A DNA stretch of 5,975 nucleotides from Caldifarciminota bacterium. GTDB lineage: Bacteria > Hydrothermota > UBA3072 > WFRC01. The position numbers and the translations under genes are program-made. The stretch is taken from contig WFRC01000202.1 of assembly GCA_015486685.1 (NCBI GenBank), positions 1 to 5,975 of the forward strand, read 5' to 3'. A model generated the notes under the pieces. The model was not told where the DNA came from. It did not search any database and saw nothing but the letters and a program-made list of their open reading frames with translations. Positions 1-4,588 of this stretch are shown here, piece by piece; within the stretch, counting starts at the first letter, position 1, and each line of letters opens with the position of its first letter.

Positions 1-215
1 GGAACCTTGATAATCTGCTGTGTCCTCGGATTCCTTGCCTTTCTGGCCGCCCTCTTCCTTACTGTGAATGTGCCAAATCCTACAAATGTTACCTTCTCGC
101 CCTTCTTTAATGACTTCGTTATCGTAGTTATAAGGGTGTCAATGGTATCATTTGCAGCCTTCTTTGAAAGTCCTACCTTCTTTGATAATGCTTCAATCAA
201 ATCTTTCTTATTCAT
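1..215 (-). CDS. HU-family DNA-binding protein, C-terminus cut by window edge
   Basis: Small basic histone-like protein that binds and bends DNA as a dimer in the nucleoid. 71 complete codons are visible. The start is MNKKDLIEAL, followed by the helical dimerisation half (about residues 3-40) and the beta-saddle with VGFGTF (45-50). The run from G46 to T65, ending RNPRT, satisfies the HU/IHF family signature. P63 falls where the DNA-intercalating proline of the family sits. About 20 C-terminal residues lie beyond position 1. The ATG at 215-213 is chosen because an almost perfect Shine-Dalgarno precedes it and the N-terminus aligns with HU. It has its own strong promoter at 254-281, so it is probably not read only from the lptD operon. 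HU versus an IHF subunit cannot be fully separated from half a protein, but the short N-terminus and the absence of IHF-specific features favour HU. Confidence 0.95.
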   Translation of the reverse strand, partial: MNKKDLIEALSKKVGLSKKAANDTIDTLITTITKSLKKGEKVTFVGFGTFTVRKRAARKARNPRTQQIIKV

Positions 216-222
216 TTAGTTT

Positions 223-233
223 ATCACCTCCTT
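223..233 (-). promoter_or_regulatory. Strong Shine-Dalgarno of the HU gene
   Basis: On the minus strand this reads AAGGAGGTGAT, an 11-base complement to the conserved 3' end of 16S rRNA, 7 bases before the ATG at 215. It fixes the HU start and implies a high translation rate, as expected for an abundant nucleoid protein. It contrasts with the weak or absent sites before lptD and the xer gene. Confidence 0.93.
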
Positions 234-253
234 TTGTTATAGTTTATAACTTA

Positions 254-281
254 ATTATAATAAGGGCTTTAGATTTGTCAA
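254..281 (-). promoter_or_regulatory. Consensus sigma-70-type promoter of the HU gene
   Basis: Reading the minus strand, TTGACA (281-276) and TATAAT (259-254) are both perfect hexamers separated by 16 bp. Transcription would begin near 247, giving a leader of about 32 bases that contains the Shine-Dalgarno. The site lies between the lptD stop and the HU start and points at HU. This is sequence-only evidence but unusually clean. Confidence 0.85.
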
Positions 282-286
282 GCCCT
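263..286. repeat. 7-bp dyad over the HU promoter (operator or terminator stem)
   Basis: AGGGCTT (263-269) and AAGCCCT (280-286) are perfect inverted arms around a 10-bp gap. One arm overlaps the -35 hexamer and the other lies in the -35/-10 spacer, which suits a repressor operator. As RNA read on the minus strand it is a GC-rich 7-bp stem followed by a U-rich stretch (TATTATAATT), so it could also be a weak intrinsic terminator for the lptD transcript. The sequence does not decide between these roles. Confidence 0.5.
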
Positions 287-305
287 AAAACCCTGAAAAA
301 TCCAG

Positions 306-349
306 TTTTTTACACTTTTTTACACTTTTTCCCCATTTTTACAGGTTTT
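306..349. promoter_or_regulatory. Five T-tracts phased at exactly 10 bp (likely curved DNA)
   Basis: Runs of 4-6 T on the plus strand start at 306, 316, 326, 336 and 346, so A-tracts face the same side of the helix five times in succession. The central part is an exact 10-bp tandem (TACACTTTTT twice, 311-330). The block covers roughly -59 to -102 of the HU promoter and reaches the last codons of lptD. Phased A-tracts are the classical sequence basis of intrinsic DNA curvature. An effect on HU transcription is inference. Confidence 0.6.
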
Positions 350-2315
350 AGAAAAACATACCCAGGACACCCCGCTCAATTCTTACTTCTGGAATGGCTT
401 TTAACCCCAATTTTATATCATATTTCCAATCGGTTCCAAAATTTGCCCAGGAAATAGATAGTTCCCAACAGTGCAGGTCTCTATAAATAGAAAGGGACTT
501 ATTGGTAACCATTCCTGTAAATAAATCAAAATGAAAACCATAGTGAATCTTCCAATTTTTTGTCAGCCAGAGGTTTGTGGAAACATTTACCTGATTTGTG
601 TTTGTAATGATTGTGCTCCCAAACATTTTGTAATAATTTACAGAAATTGAATTTCTACGAGAGTAATAATTCCATGAGTAAGCCGCAGATGTTGTAAGAT
701 TTAAAGAACTCCATTTTTTTAGAATCAAGTCATAATTGGTAGTTAAATTCATATTTGCATACTTACCAATCCATAAATTTGATGAAAAACTTAAAGAGGG
801 GAATCTGTGTTGATTAAAATCATACCCTGTATTTATATTTACCTGTACAAGTTTTATGGTATTTTTCCCAACCTTTCCCTGAAATAGGTTATTCAAACTG
901 ATGTTTAATGACCTCGCTCCACCTTTTGAAGGGGTAATACCTCCAACCTTTATATAATCAGGCACCGATTCAACAGGGCTGTAATTAAAGGAAATTGAAG
1001 GAGATATTGTATGTCTGAATTTTTCAAACATCAAAAATCCGAACATAGATGTCCCATAGATATGTGTATTTGCACCTATCGAAATTTGTTTTGTAGAAGG
1101 ATGGACAAACCCCCCATAGGGAGAAGGCAATAGATATAAAGTCTGAGAGAAAGAGAGGTTAGAATGAAGATAATATAAAACCGATATTCCTCTATTGATA
1201 CGAAGAGAAAAATTGCTTCCACTGTTTTTGGTTTCATCACGAAGATAAGAACCAGAACTGGATATATTAAGTCCCGCAGGATTTACAGAAGGGAATACAA
1301 TGTTTATTGCGGGTTGTTTTTTTGTAACAGTATCTTTTTCAAAATCCTTTTTAATCTGCCATGTTGTGCTAATTTGACCCGAAAAAACATTTTTTCTGAG
1401 ACTAAGGTATGATTCTACATCCTTTATTAATTTTCTTTCTACACTGTCGCTATAATTTTCCTGAAACTTTTCATCGCTCTGCATATTGGAAAATGCAGTA
1501 AATGGAATATTATATGGTAAGGTTCCTCCATTTTTAAGATTCACACTCCACCTTTTATTGCCCGATGCCTCTTTTATCCAATTTCCCTTAAAATTGCCCT
1601 TTGAATGTAAAAACGGGAGGTTCCATCGTGTTTCACTATTCACTAAAATACCCTTTTTCTCAATCCAATCAGCCCCAACAGTTAAATCTGCGTTATCCCC
1701 CAGAACAAGATAATACGCCACATTTTTTATAAAATGACCTTCTGTGTTACTATGCCCAAATTTTGGCACCATAAACCCGCTGTGTCTTCCCTTTTTTACA
1801 GGAAAAAACCAGAATGGTGCAATAAAAAGTGGGATGTCCTGGACGAGGAGTATCACCGGTGAGGCAATTACCATATTGTTTAGTTCCACTCTCATCTTTG
1901 GTGAGTAAAACCAGTAATGAGGTGGGTCAAGATTGCAGGTAGTAAAATATCCATCTCTAATCTTTAGTGTATTTTTATTTAGAAGCCTTGCATATTTGCC
2001 ATAAAACTTTCCCTTTTGCACACGGGTTTTGCCGTTTATAATTACTCCGAATTTCTTTTCAGTATAATAACAGATTGAATCACCTTTTATTTTTTGATTT
2101 CCTTCTATCAGTAGGGGGTTTCCCAGAGCAACCACCTCTTTCTTCTTCAAAAAATAAAATACCGTATCTGCATTCAGGGTGTCTCCACCTTGAGATAAAG
2201 AAACATTACCTATAAGTGTGATTTTGCTATCTTTCTGATTATATATTACACTGTCTGCATAATAATAAATTGTGTCTGAATTGGATGATACCAGGAAAAC
2301 AAGTAAAATTAACAA
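348..2315 (-). CDS. lptD: LPS-assembly outer membrane protein LptD
   Basis: Outer-membrane beta-barrel that, with the lipoprotein LptE in known systems, inserts LPS into the outer leaflet. The 655 residues show a short hydrophobic leader (2-10), an OstA/LptA-like beta-jellyroll (about 17-125, with repeats such as YADSVIYN and LNADTVFY), then the LptD signature: TTCNLDPPHYW (125-135), IPLFIAPFWFFP (161-172), GRHSGFMVP (176-184) and the YY...D.T strand near 201-212. The rest is alternating barrel strands ending in MFF, with the terminal Phe typical of BAM substrates. It is shorter than E. coli LptD (about 784 aa). Only C82, C127 and C616 are present. C127 and C616 match by context the E. coli C173 and the second Cys of the CCW motif. 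It starts with TTG, 2 bp after ftsB; an in-frame TAA at 2324-2322 excludes a longer start. No clear ribosome site is seen, so translation is probably coupled to ftsB. Confidence 0.88.
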   Translation of the reverse strand: MLILLVFLVSSNSDTIYYYADSVIYNQKDSKITLIGNVSLSQGGDTLNADTVFYFLKKKEVVALGNPLLIEGNQKIKGDSICYYTEKKFGVIINGKTRVQKGKFYGKYARLLNKNTLKIRDGYFTTCNLDPPHYWFYSPKMRVELNNMVIASPVILLVQDIPLFIAPFWFFPVKKGRHSGFMVPKFGHSNTEGHFIKNVAYYLVLGDNADLTVGADWIEKKGILVNSETRWNLPFLHSKGNFKGNWIKEASGNKRWSVNLKNGGTLPYNIPFTAFSNMQSDEKFQENYSDSVERKLIKDVESYLSLRKNVFSGQISTTWQIKKDFEKDTVTKKQPAINIVFPSVNPAGLNISSSGSYLRDETKNSGSNFSLRINRGISVLYYLHSNLSFSQTLYLLPSPYGGFVHPSTKQISIGANTHIYGTSMFGFLMFEKFRHTISPSISFNYSPVESVPDYIKVGGITPSKGGARSLNISLNNLFQGKVGKNTIKLVQVNINTGYDFNQHRFPSLSFSSNLWIGKYANMNLTTNYDLILKKWSSLNLTTSAAYSWNYYSRRNSISVNYYKMFGSTIITNTNQVNVSTNLWLTKNWKIHYGFHFDLFTGMVTNKSLSIYRDLHCWELSISWANFGTDWKYDIKLGLKAIPEVRIERGVLGMFF

Positions 2316-2317
2316 TA

Positions 2318-2650
2318 TTATTTATGTCTTGAACTATCTTCTATTTCAATAATAATTTCACCATCCTTAATCATCCCCAATTTTTCTCTTGCCAGTTTTT
2401 CTATTGTAAATGTGTCATTCTTAAGTCCATTTATTTCCTGTTTTAACAAAACCCTTTCCCCTTTCAACTGCAATGTTTTTCTTTCCATGCGAATCTTCTG
2501 ATTTCTTAGTTTGCAGAGGTTTATAACACCATACGGACCACCTAATACCAGATAAAGGAATATTCCAACAAAGATGGAGATGAAGATTATATCCCTGATT
2601 CTCTTAAATCTGGATGATTTTTGGCGGGGCGAATAGGGCAATTTCCCCAA
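2318..2650 (-). CDS. FtsB/DivIC-type septum formation initiator protein
   Basis: Small bitopic membrane protein of the divisome. In known systems FtsB/DivIC pairs with FtsL through a coiled coil and joins FtsQ/DivIB to activate septal peptidoglycan synthesis. The 110 residues are ordered as expected: a basic cytoplasmic tail (PRQKSSRFKRIRD, 8-20), one transmembrane helix (about 21-38), a charged coiled coil (about 44-77) and the family's C-terminal block LKNDTFTIEKLAREKLGMIK (76-95), with LAREKLGM strongly diagnostic. The start is TTG at 2650, with GAGG six bases upstream (2660-2657); no ATG or GTG precedes the membrane helix, so it must begin inside eno, overlapping it by 47 bp (38 bp if the next TTG at 2641 is used). 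The eno-ftsB pairing is known in several Gram-negative groups. FtsB versus DivIC naming is a matter of lineage, and FtsL is less likely given the C-terminal block. Confidence 0.87.
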   Translation of the reverse strand: MGKLPYSPRQKSSRFKRIRDIIFISIFVGIFLYLVLGGPYGVINLCKLRNQKIRMERKTLQLKGERVLLKQEINGLKNDTFTIEKLAREKLGMIKDGEIIIEIEDSSRHK

Positions 2651-3875
2651 TTTCTTCCTCTATTCTCATCAACTCATTGTATTTAGCAATTCTTTCACTC
2701 CTTGATACCGAACCCGTTTTTATCTGTCCTGACCCTACCGCAACGGCAAAATGTGCAATAGTTGTATCCTCTGTTTCTCCTGAACGATGTGAAATTACCG
2801 TATTCCATCCATTTCTGTGTGTGAGATTTACAGCATCCACCGTCTCTGTAAGTGTTCCAATCTGATTTAATTTTATGAGTGCCGCATTGCTTGCCTTTTT
2901 CTCAATACCCTTTTGAATATATTTTGGATTTGTGACATAAATGTCATCACCTACAATTTGAATGCGGTTTCCCATTTTTTTAGTCATTTTTACCCAACCA
3001 TCCCAATCATCTTCTGCAAGTCCATCCTCAACGGAAACCAAGGGATATTTATTACACCAATCTTCATACAGAGAAATCATATCATCGTTGGATAGTTCCT
3101 TCCCTTTAATAATATATTTTCCATCCTTATAAAAAGAGTTCGCAGCGGGGTCAATTGCAATACCTATGTCTTTTCCCGGTGTATAACCAGCCTTTTCTAT
3201 TGCCTCTACAATCAATTTTAGGGGTTCTTCATTGGAGTCAAGATTTGGTGAAAAACCGCCTTCATCTCCTACGCCTGTAGAAAGTCCCTTTTCTTTCAAT
3301 ATATTTTTCAGGGTATGAAATACCTCTGAACCATATCTTAATGCCTCCTTAAAAGACGGTGCACCATAAGGAAAAATCATAAACTCTTGCATTTCAAGGT
3401 TATTACCTGCGTGTTTTCCACCATTAAGTATGTTCATCTGAGGAACAGGGATAATGTAGGTGCCGATTCCACCTATATATTTATATAAAGGCAAACCTAA
3501 AAAATCCGCACCTGCTTTTGCTACCGATAGAGATACGCCAAGGATTGCATTTGCTCCCAATCTTGATTTATTTTCTGTGCCATCAATCTCTATCAGTAAT
3601 TTATCAATCCATCTCTGGTCTAATGCATCTTCTCCTATAATTTCAGGGGCTAAAATTTCATTTACATTCTTAACGGCATTTTGCACACCTTTGCCAAGAT
3701 ACCGTGATGCATCGTTATCCCTTAGTTCAACGGCTTCCCTTTTTCCTGTTGATGCACCGGAAGGTATCGCTGCCCTTCCAAATGCCCCTGATTCCGTAAG
3801 ACAATCCACCTCCACCGTAGGATTACCGCGAGAATCAAGTATCTCTCTTGCAAAAATTTCTATAATTGTACTCAT
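2604..3875 (-). CDS. eno: Enolase (phosphopyruvate hydratase)
   Basis: Converts 2-phosphoglycerate to phosphoenolpyruvate in glycolysis; cytosolic, Mg-dependent. 423 residues (E. coli 432). An N-terminal capping domain with EILDSRGNPTVEVD (11-24) and the mobile SGAST loop (39-43) precedes the TIM-like barrel. Visible active-site residues are H155 (GGKHAGN), E164 (QEFMI), E205 (GDEGGF), Mg ligands D242, E283 (SVEDG) and D310 (VGDD), K335 (LIKLNQIGT), R364-S365 (SHRSGETED) and K386 (KTGS). Two ATGs stand in tandem at 3878 and 3875. AGGAGG is 1 base from the first and 4 from the second, so 3875 is preferred, giving MSTIIEIFAREI. Oddities: the usual AASEF after the first Mg ligand reads AANSF, and the tail ends APPKIIQI, a few residues short, where the ftsB start overlaps. 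First gene of the operon with ftsB and lptD. Confidence 0.98.
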   Translation of the reverse strand: MSTIIEIFAREILDSRGNPTVEVDCLTESGAFGRAAIPSGASTGKREAVELRDNDASRYLGKGVQNAVKNVNEILAPEIIGEDALDQRWIDKLLIEIDGTENKSRLGANAILGVSLSVAKAGADFLGLPLYKYIGGIGTYIIPVPQMNILNGGKHAGNNLEMQEFMIFPYGAPSFKEALRYGSEVFHTLKNILKEKGLSTGVGDEGGFSPNLDSNEEPLKLIVEAIEKAGYTPGKDIGIAIDPAANSFYKDGKYIIKGKELSNDDMISLYEDWCNKYPLVSVEDGLAEDDWDGWVKMTKKMGNRIQIVGDDIYVTNPKYIQKGIEKKASNAALIKLNQIGTLTETVDAVNLTHRNGWNTVISHRSGETEDTTIAHFAVAVGSGQIKTGSVSRSERIAKYNELMRIEEEIGEIALFAPPKIIQI

Positions 3876-3879
3876 CATA

Positions 3880-3886
3880 CCTCCTC
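3880..3886 (-). promoter_or_regulatory. Shine-Dalgarno of eno, decides between two ATGs
   Basis: On the minus strand GAGGAGG is followed by T and then ATGATG. The spacing is too tight for the first ATG (1 base) and short but workable for the second (4 bases). No convincing -10/-35 pair was found on the minus strand between here and about 4030, so the operon promoter is not located. Confidence 0.8.
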
Positions 3887-3891
3887 TTTTC

Positions 3892-3918
3892 GTTTATTTA
3901 GTCTATTTGGTCTATCTC
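3892..3918. repeat. Three tandem 9-mers before eno
   Basis: Three head-to-tail units with consensus GTYTATYTM: GTTTATTTA, GTCTATTTG and GTCTATCTC, followed by GTT. The same 9-mer type recurs as GTTTATTTC and GTTTATCTC at 4068-4085 inside the 58-bp direct repeat. The tract would be in the eno 5' leader if transcription starts upstream of it. Confidence 0.65.
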
Positions 3919-3920
3919 GT

Positions 3921-3950
3921 TCCAGTGAAATAGTTTCACATTTCACGGGA
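3921..3950. repeat. Dyad with 10-bp arms in the eno leader
   Basis: TCCAGTGAAA (3921-3930) and TTTCACGGGA (3941-3950) pair at 9 of 10 positions around a 10-bp spacer. A nested perfect hairpin (GTGAAA-TAG-TTTCAC, 3925-3939) uses the same left arm and a second TTTCAC. So two alternative stems share one arm about 45 bases before the eno start. From memory, GTGAAA/TTTCAC dyads flanked by CC/GG are a dispersed intergenic repeat in other genomes. A regulatory role is possible but unsupported. Confidence 0.55.
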
Positions 3951-4030
3951 TAAATTTGTTTCGTTGTTTGCCTGTGGCGTTATTTGTTGTAACCTTTTTC
4001 CTTTCACATTTTACATTTAACTATACCTTA

Positions 4031-4088
4031 ATCCGTATCACCATATCATCGTATCACCGTTTTTCTGGTTTATTTCGTTTATCTCGTT
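4031..4088 (+). repeat. 58-bp direct repeat, copy 1
   Basis: Begins ATCCGTATCACC and ends TTTATCTCGTT. It matches 4140-4197 at 57 of 58 positions (C4057 versus A4166), offset by 109 bp. Internally it is itself made of an 8-mer triplet (GTATCACC, ATATCATC, GTATCACC at 4035-4058) and two 9-mers (4068-4085). Confidence 0.9.
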
Positions 4089-4090
4089 TT

Positions 4091-4130
4091 TTAACTCATT
4101 TACTCATCTACCCATTCACTCATTCACTAA
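4091..4130 (+). repeat. Five tandem octamers, consensus TTYACTCA
   Basis: Five units in strict 8-base register fill the gap between the two 58-bp repeats: TTAACTCA, TTTACTCA, TCTACCCA, TTCACTCA, TTCACTAA. The last base of each is A, and the C-A ending holds in four of five. The register is exact even though the units differ. Confidence 0.75.
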
Positions 4131-4139
4131 TTTTTTCAT

Positions 4140-4197
4140 ATCCGTATCACCATATCATCGTATCAACGTTTTTCTGGTTTATTTCGTTTATCTCGTT
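4140..4197 (+). repeat. 58-bp direct repeat, copy 2
   Basis: Second copy of the 4031-4088 sequence with a single substitution. After it the text changes from TTTTTTAAC to GTTTTTGTT, so the duplicated block ends sharply at the common GTT. This suggests a recent local duplication by slippage or recombination. Confidence 0.9.
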
Positions 4198-4209
4198 GTT
4201 TTTGTTAAT

Positions 4210-4260
4210 CACGAATTACCACCACGGTCACGTTTGTTAATCCTTTACTCATCCACCCAT
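4210..4260 (+). repeat. Left copy of a 51-bp inverted repeat flanking the xer gene
   Basis: Pairs in inverted orientation with 5557-5607. The outer 29 bases (4210-4238, starting CACGAATTACCACC and ending CGTTTGTT) match at 28 of 29, and the inner 22 at 16 of 22. The conserved part lies at the outer edge, as in terminal inverted repeats. No target-site duplication is visible just outside the pair. Confidence 0.75.
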
Positions 4261-4285
4261 TACCTCTTGCCTCTTACCTATTACC
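4244..4285 (+). repeat. Two octamers then four heptamers
   Basis: TTTACTCA and TCCACCCA (4244-4259) run into four 7-base units ending in CC (CATTACC, TCTTGCC, TCTTACC, TATTACC; 4258-4285, sharing two bases with the last octamer). The change of period within one tract is the same as in the 4343-4426 array. Confidence 0.7.
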
Positions 4286-4342
4286 TTTTCTTTTAACTTT
4301 TTAACTAAGTACGAAGCACTACGCACAAGGCACTCTTCCTCA

Positions 4343-4426
4343 TCCACCCATCTACTCATCAACTCGTTAACTCATCCACCCATTCACTTCCTATCGCCCC
4401 TTACCCATTACCTCTTACCCCTTACC
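4343..4426 (+). repeat. Six octamers then four heptamers
   Basis: Six 8-base units of the YYMACYCA type occupy 4343-4390 (TCCACCCA appears twice, plus TCTACTCA and TTAACTCA). After 8 irregular bases come four perfect-register heptamers ending TTACC at 4399-4426 (CCTTACC, CATTACC, TCTTACC, CCTTACC). The order of the two word families is the same as in the array at 4244. Confidence 0.75.
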
Positions 4427-4452
4427 GAAAATCTTGCTTACAACAAATGACA

Positions 4453-4492
4453 GCGGAGCGAATACACAACGAAGTGTAATAACGCCGAAGGC
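4453..4492. repeat. Cluster of mini-hairpins with purine-rich loops
   Basis: Three tiny palindromes follow one another: GC-GGA-GC (4453-4459), TACAC-AACGAA-GTGTA (4463-4478) and GCC-GAA-GGC (4484-4492). A fourth, AGTAC-GAA-GCACT with one mismatch, lies upstream at 4308-4320. The words GGAGCGAA and CCGAAGG are typical of dispersed palindromic repeats in many bacterial genomes. Function unknown. Confidence 0.55.
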
Positions 4493-4512
4493 AAATAACT
4501 ACTCTTTTATTC

Positions 4513-4527
4513 ATTTATAATATAAAT
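4513..4527. promoter_or_regulatory. 15-bp AT palindrome upstream of the xer gene
   Basis: ATTTATA-A-TATAAAT is perfect, with 7-bp arms around one base. It contains TATAAT (4516-4521), so it may be a second -10 element without a recognisable -35. It may also be an operator or recombinase-binding site 29 bp before the -35 of the main candidate promoter. Confidence 0.4.
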
Positions 4528-4555
4528 CATTCCTGAAAATGCAAGAAAAAAATCC

Positions 4556-4583
4556 TTGACATCTGGAAAAAATATTTTATTAT
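4556..4583 (+). promoter_or_regulatory. Candidate promoter of the xer gene, placing +1 near the ATG
   Basis: TTGACA (4556-4561) and TATTAT (4578-4583) are separated by 16 bp. The usual start of transcription, 5 to 8 bases past the -10, coincides with the ATG at 4589. No Shine-Dalgarno is present before that ATG, which fits a leaderless mRNA. The TTG of the -35 hexamer also opens the reading frame 11 codons earlier, so an automatic caller may use it as a start. Confidence 0.6.
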
Positions 4584-4588
4584 TAGAT

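Larger units (their letters stand above)
3879..4588. other. 710-bp gene-less divergent intergenic region built of micro-repeats
   Basis: Lies between the divergent eno and xer genes. The plus strand is very pyrimidine-rich, and most of it can be parsed into runs of 7-, 8- or 9-base degenerate tandem words, listed separately. The open frame at 3956-4240 has no start signal and translates to Phe/Ser/Leu/His-rich repeat text, so it is not called a gene. No tRNA, rRNA or CRISPR structure was seen. Confidence 0.8.

Noticed and set aside
152..457. 101-codon plus-strand open frame across the lptD-HU junction
   Set aside because: It is antisense to the HU start, its promoter and the lptD end, and has no coding features.
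2604..2650. Frameshift at the end of enolase
   Set aside because: The conserved IEEEIGEIALFA block is intact and the frame closes only a few residues early, consistent with a natural overlap.
3460..3933. 157-codon plus-strand open frame antisense to eno
   Set aside because: It is a shadow of the strongly conserved enolase frame and runs on into the intergenic repeats.
3956..4240. 94-codon open frame starting MFRCLPVAL in the intergenic region
   Set aside because: It spans both 58-bp repeats and the octamers, has no ribosome site, and its hydrophobic translation follows from T-rich repeat text.
4031..4426. Possible CRISPR array
   Set aside because: The repeats are directly tandem or only two copies, with no regular unique spacers and no cas genes.
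4500..4535. Possible dif site beside the xer gene
   Set aside because: The palindrome has 7-bp arms and a 1-bp centre instead of two 11-bp arms with a 6-8 bp centre, and no dif-like arm was recognised elsewhere in the intergenic DNA.
4539..4559. Six-codon mini-frame (MQEKNP) ending on the TTG before xer
   Set aside because: It has no ribosome site, and it would overlap the probable -35 box, so it is probably untranscribed.
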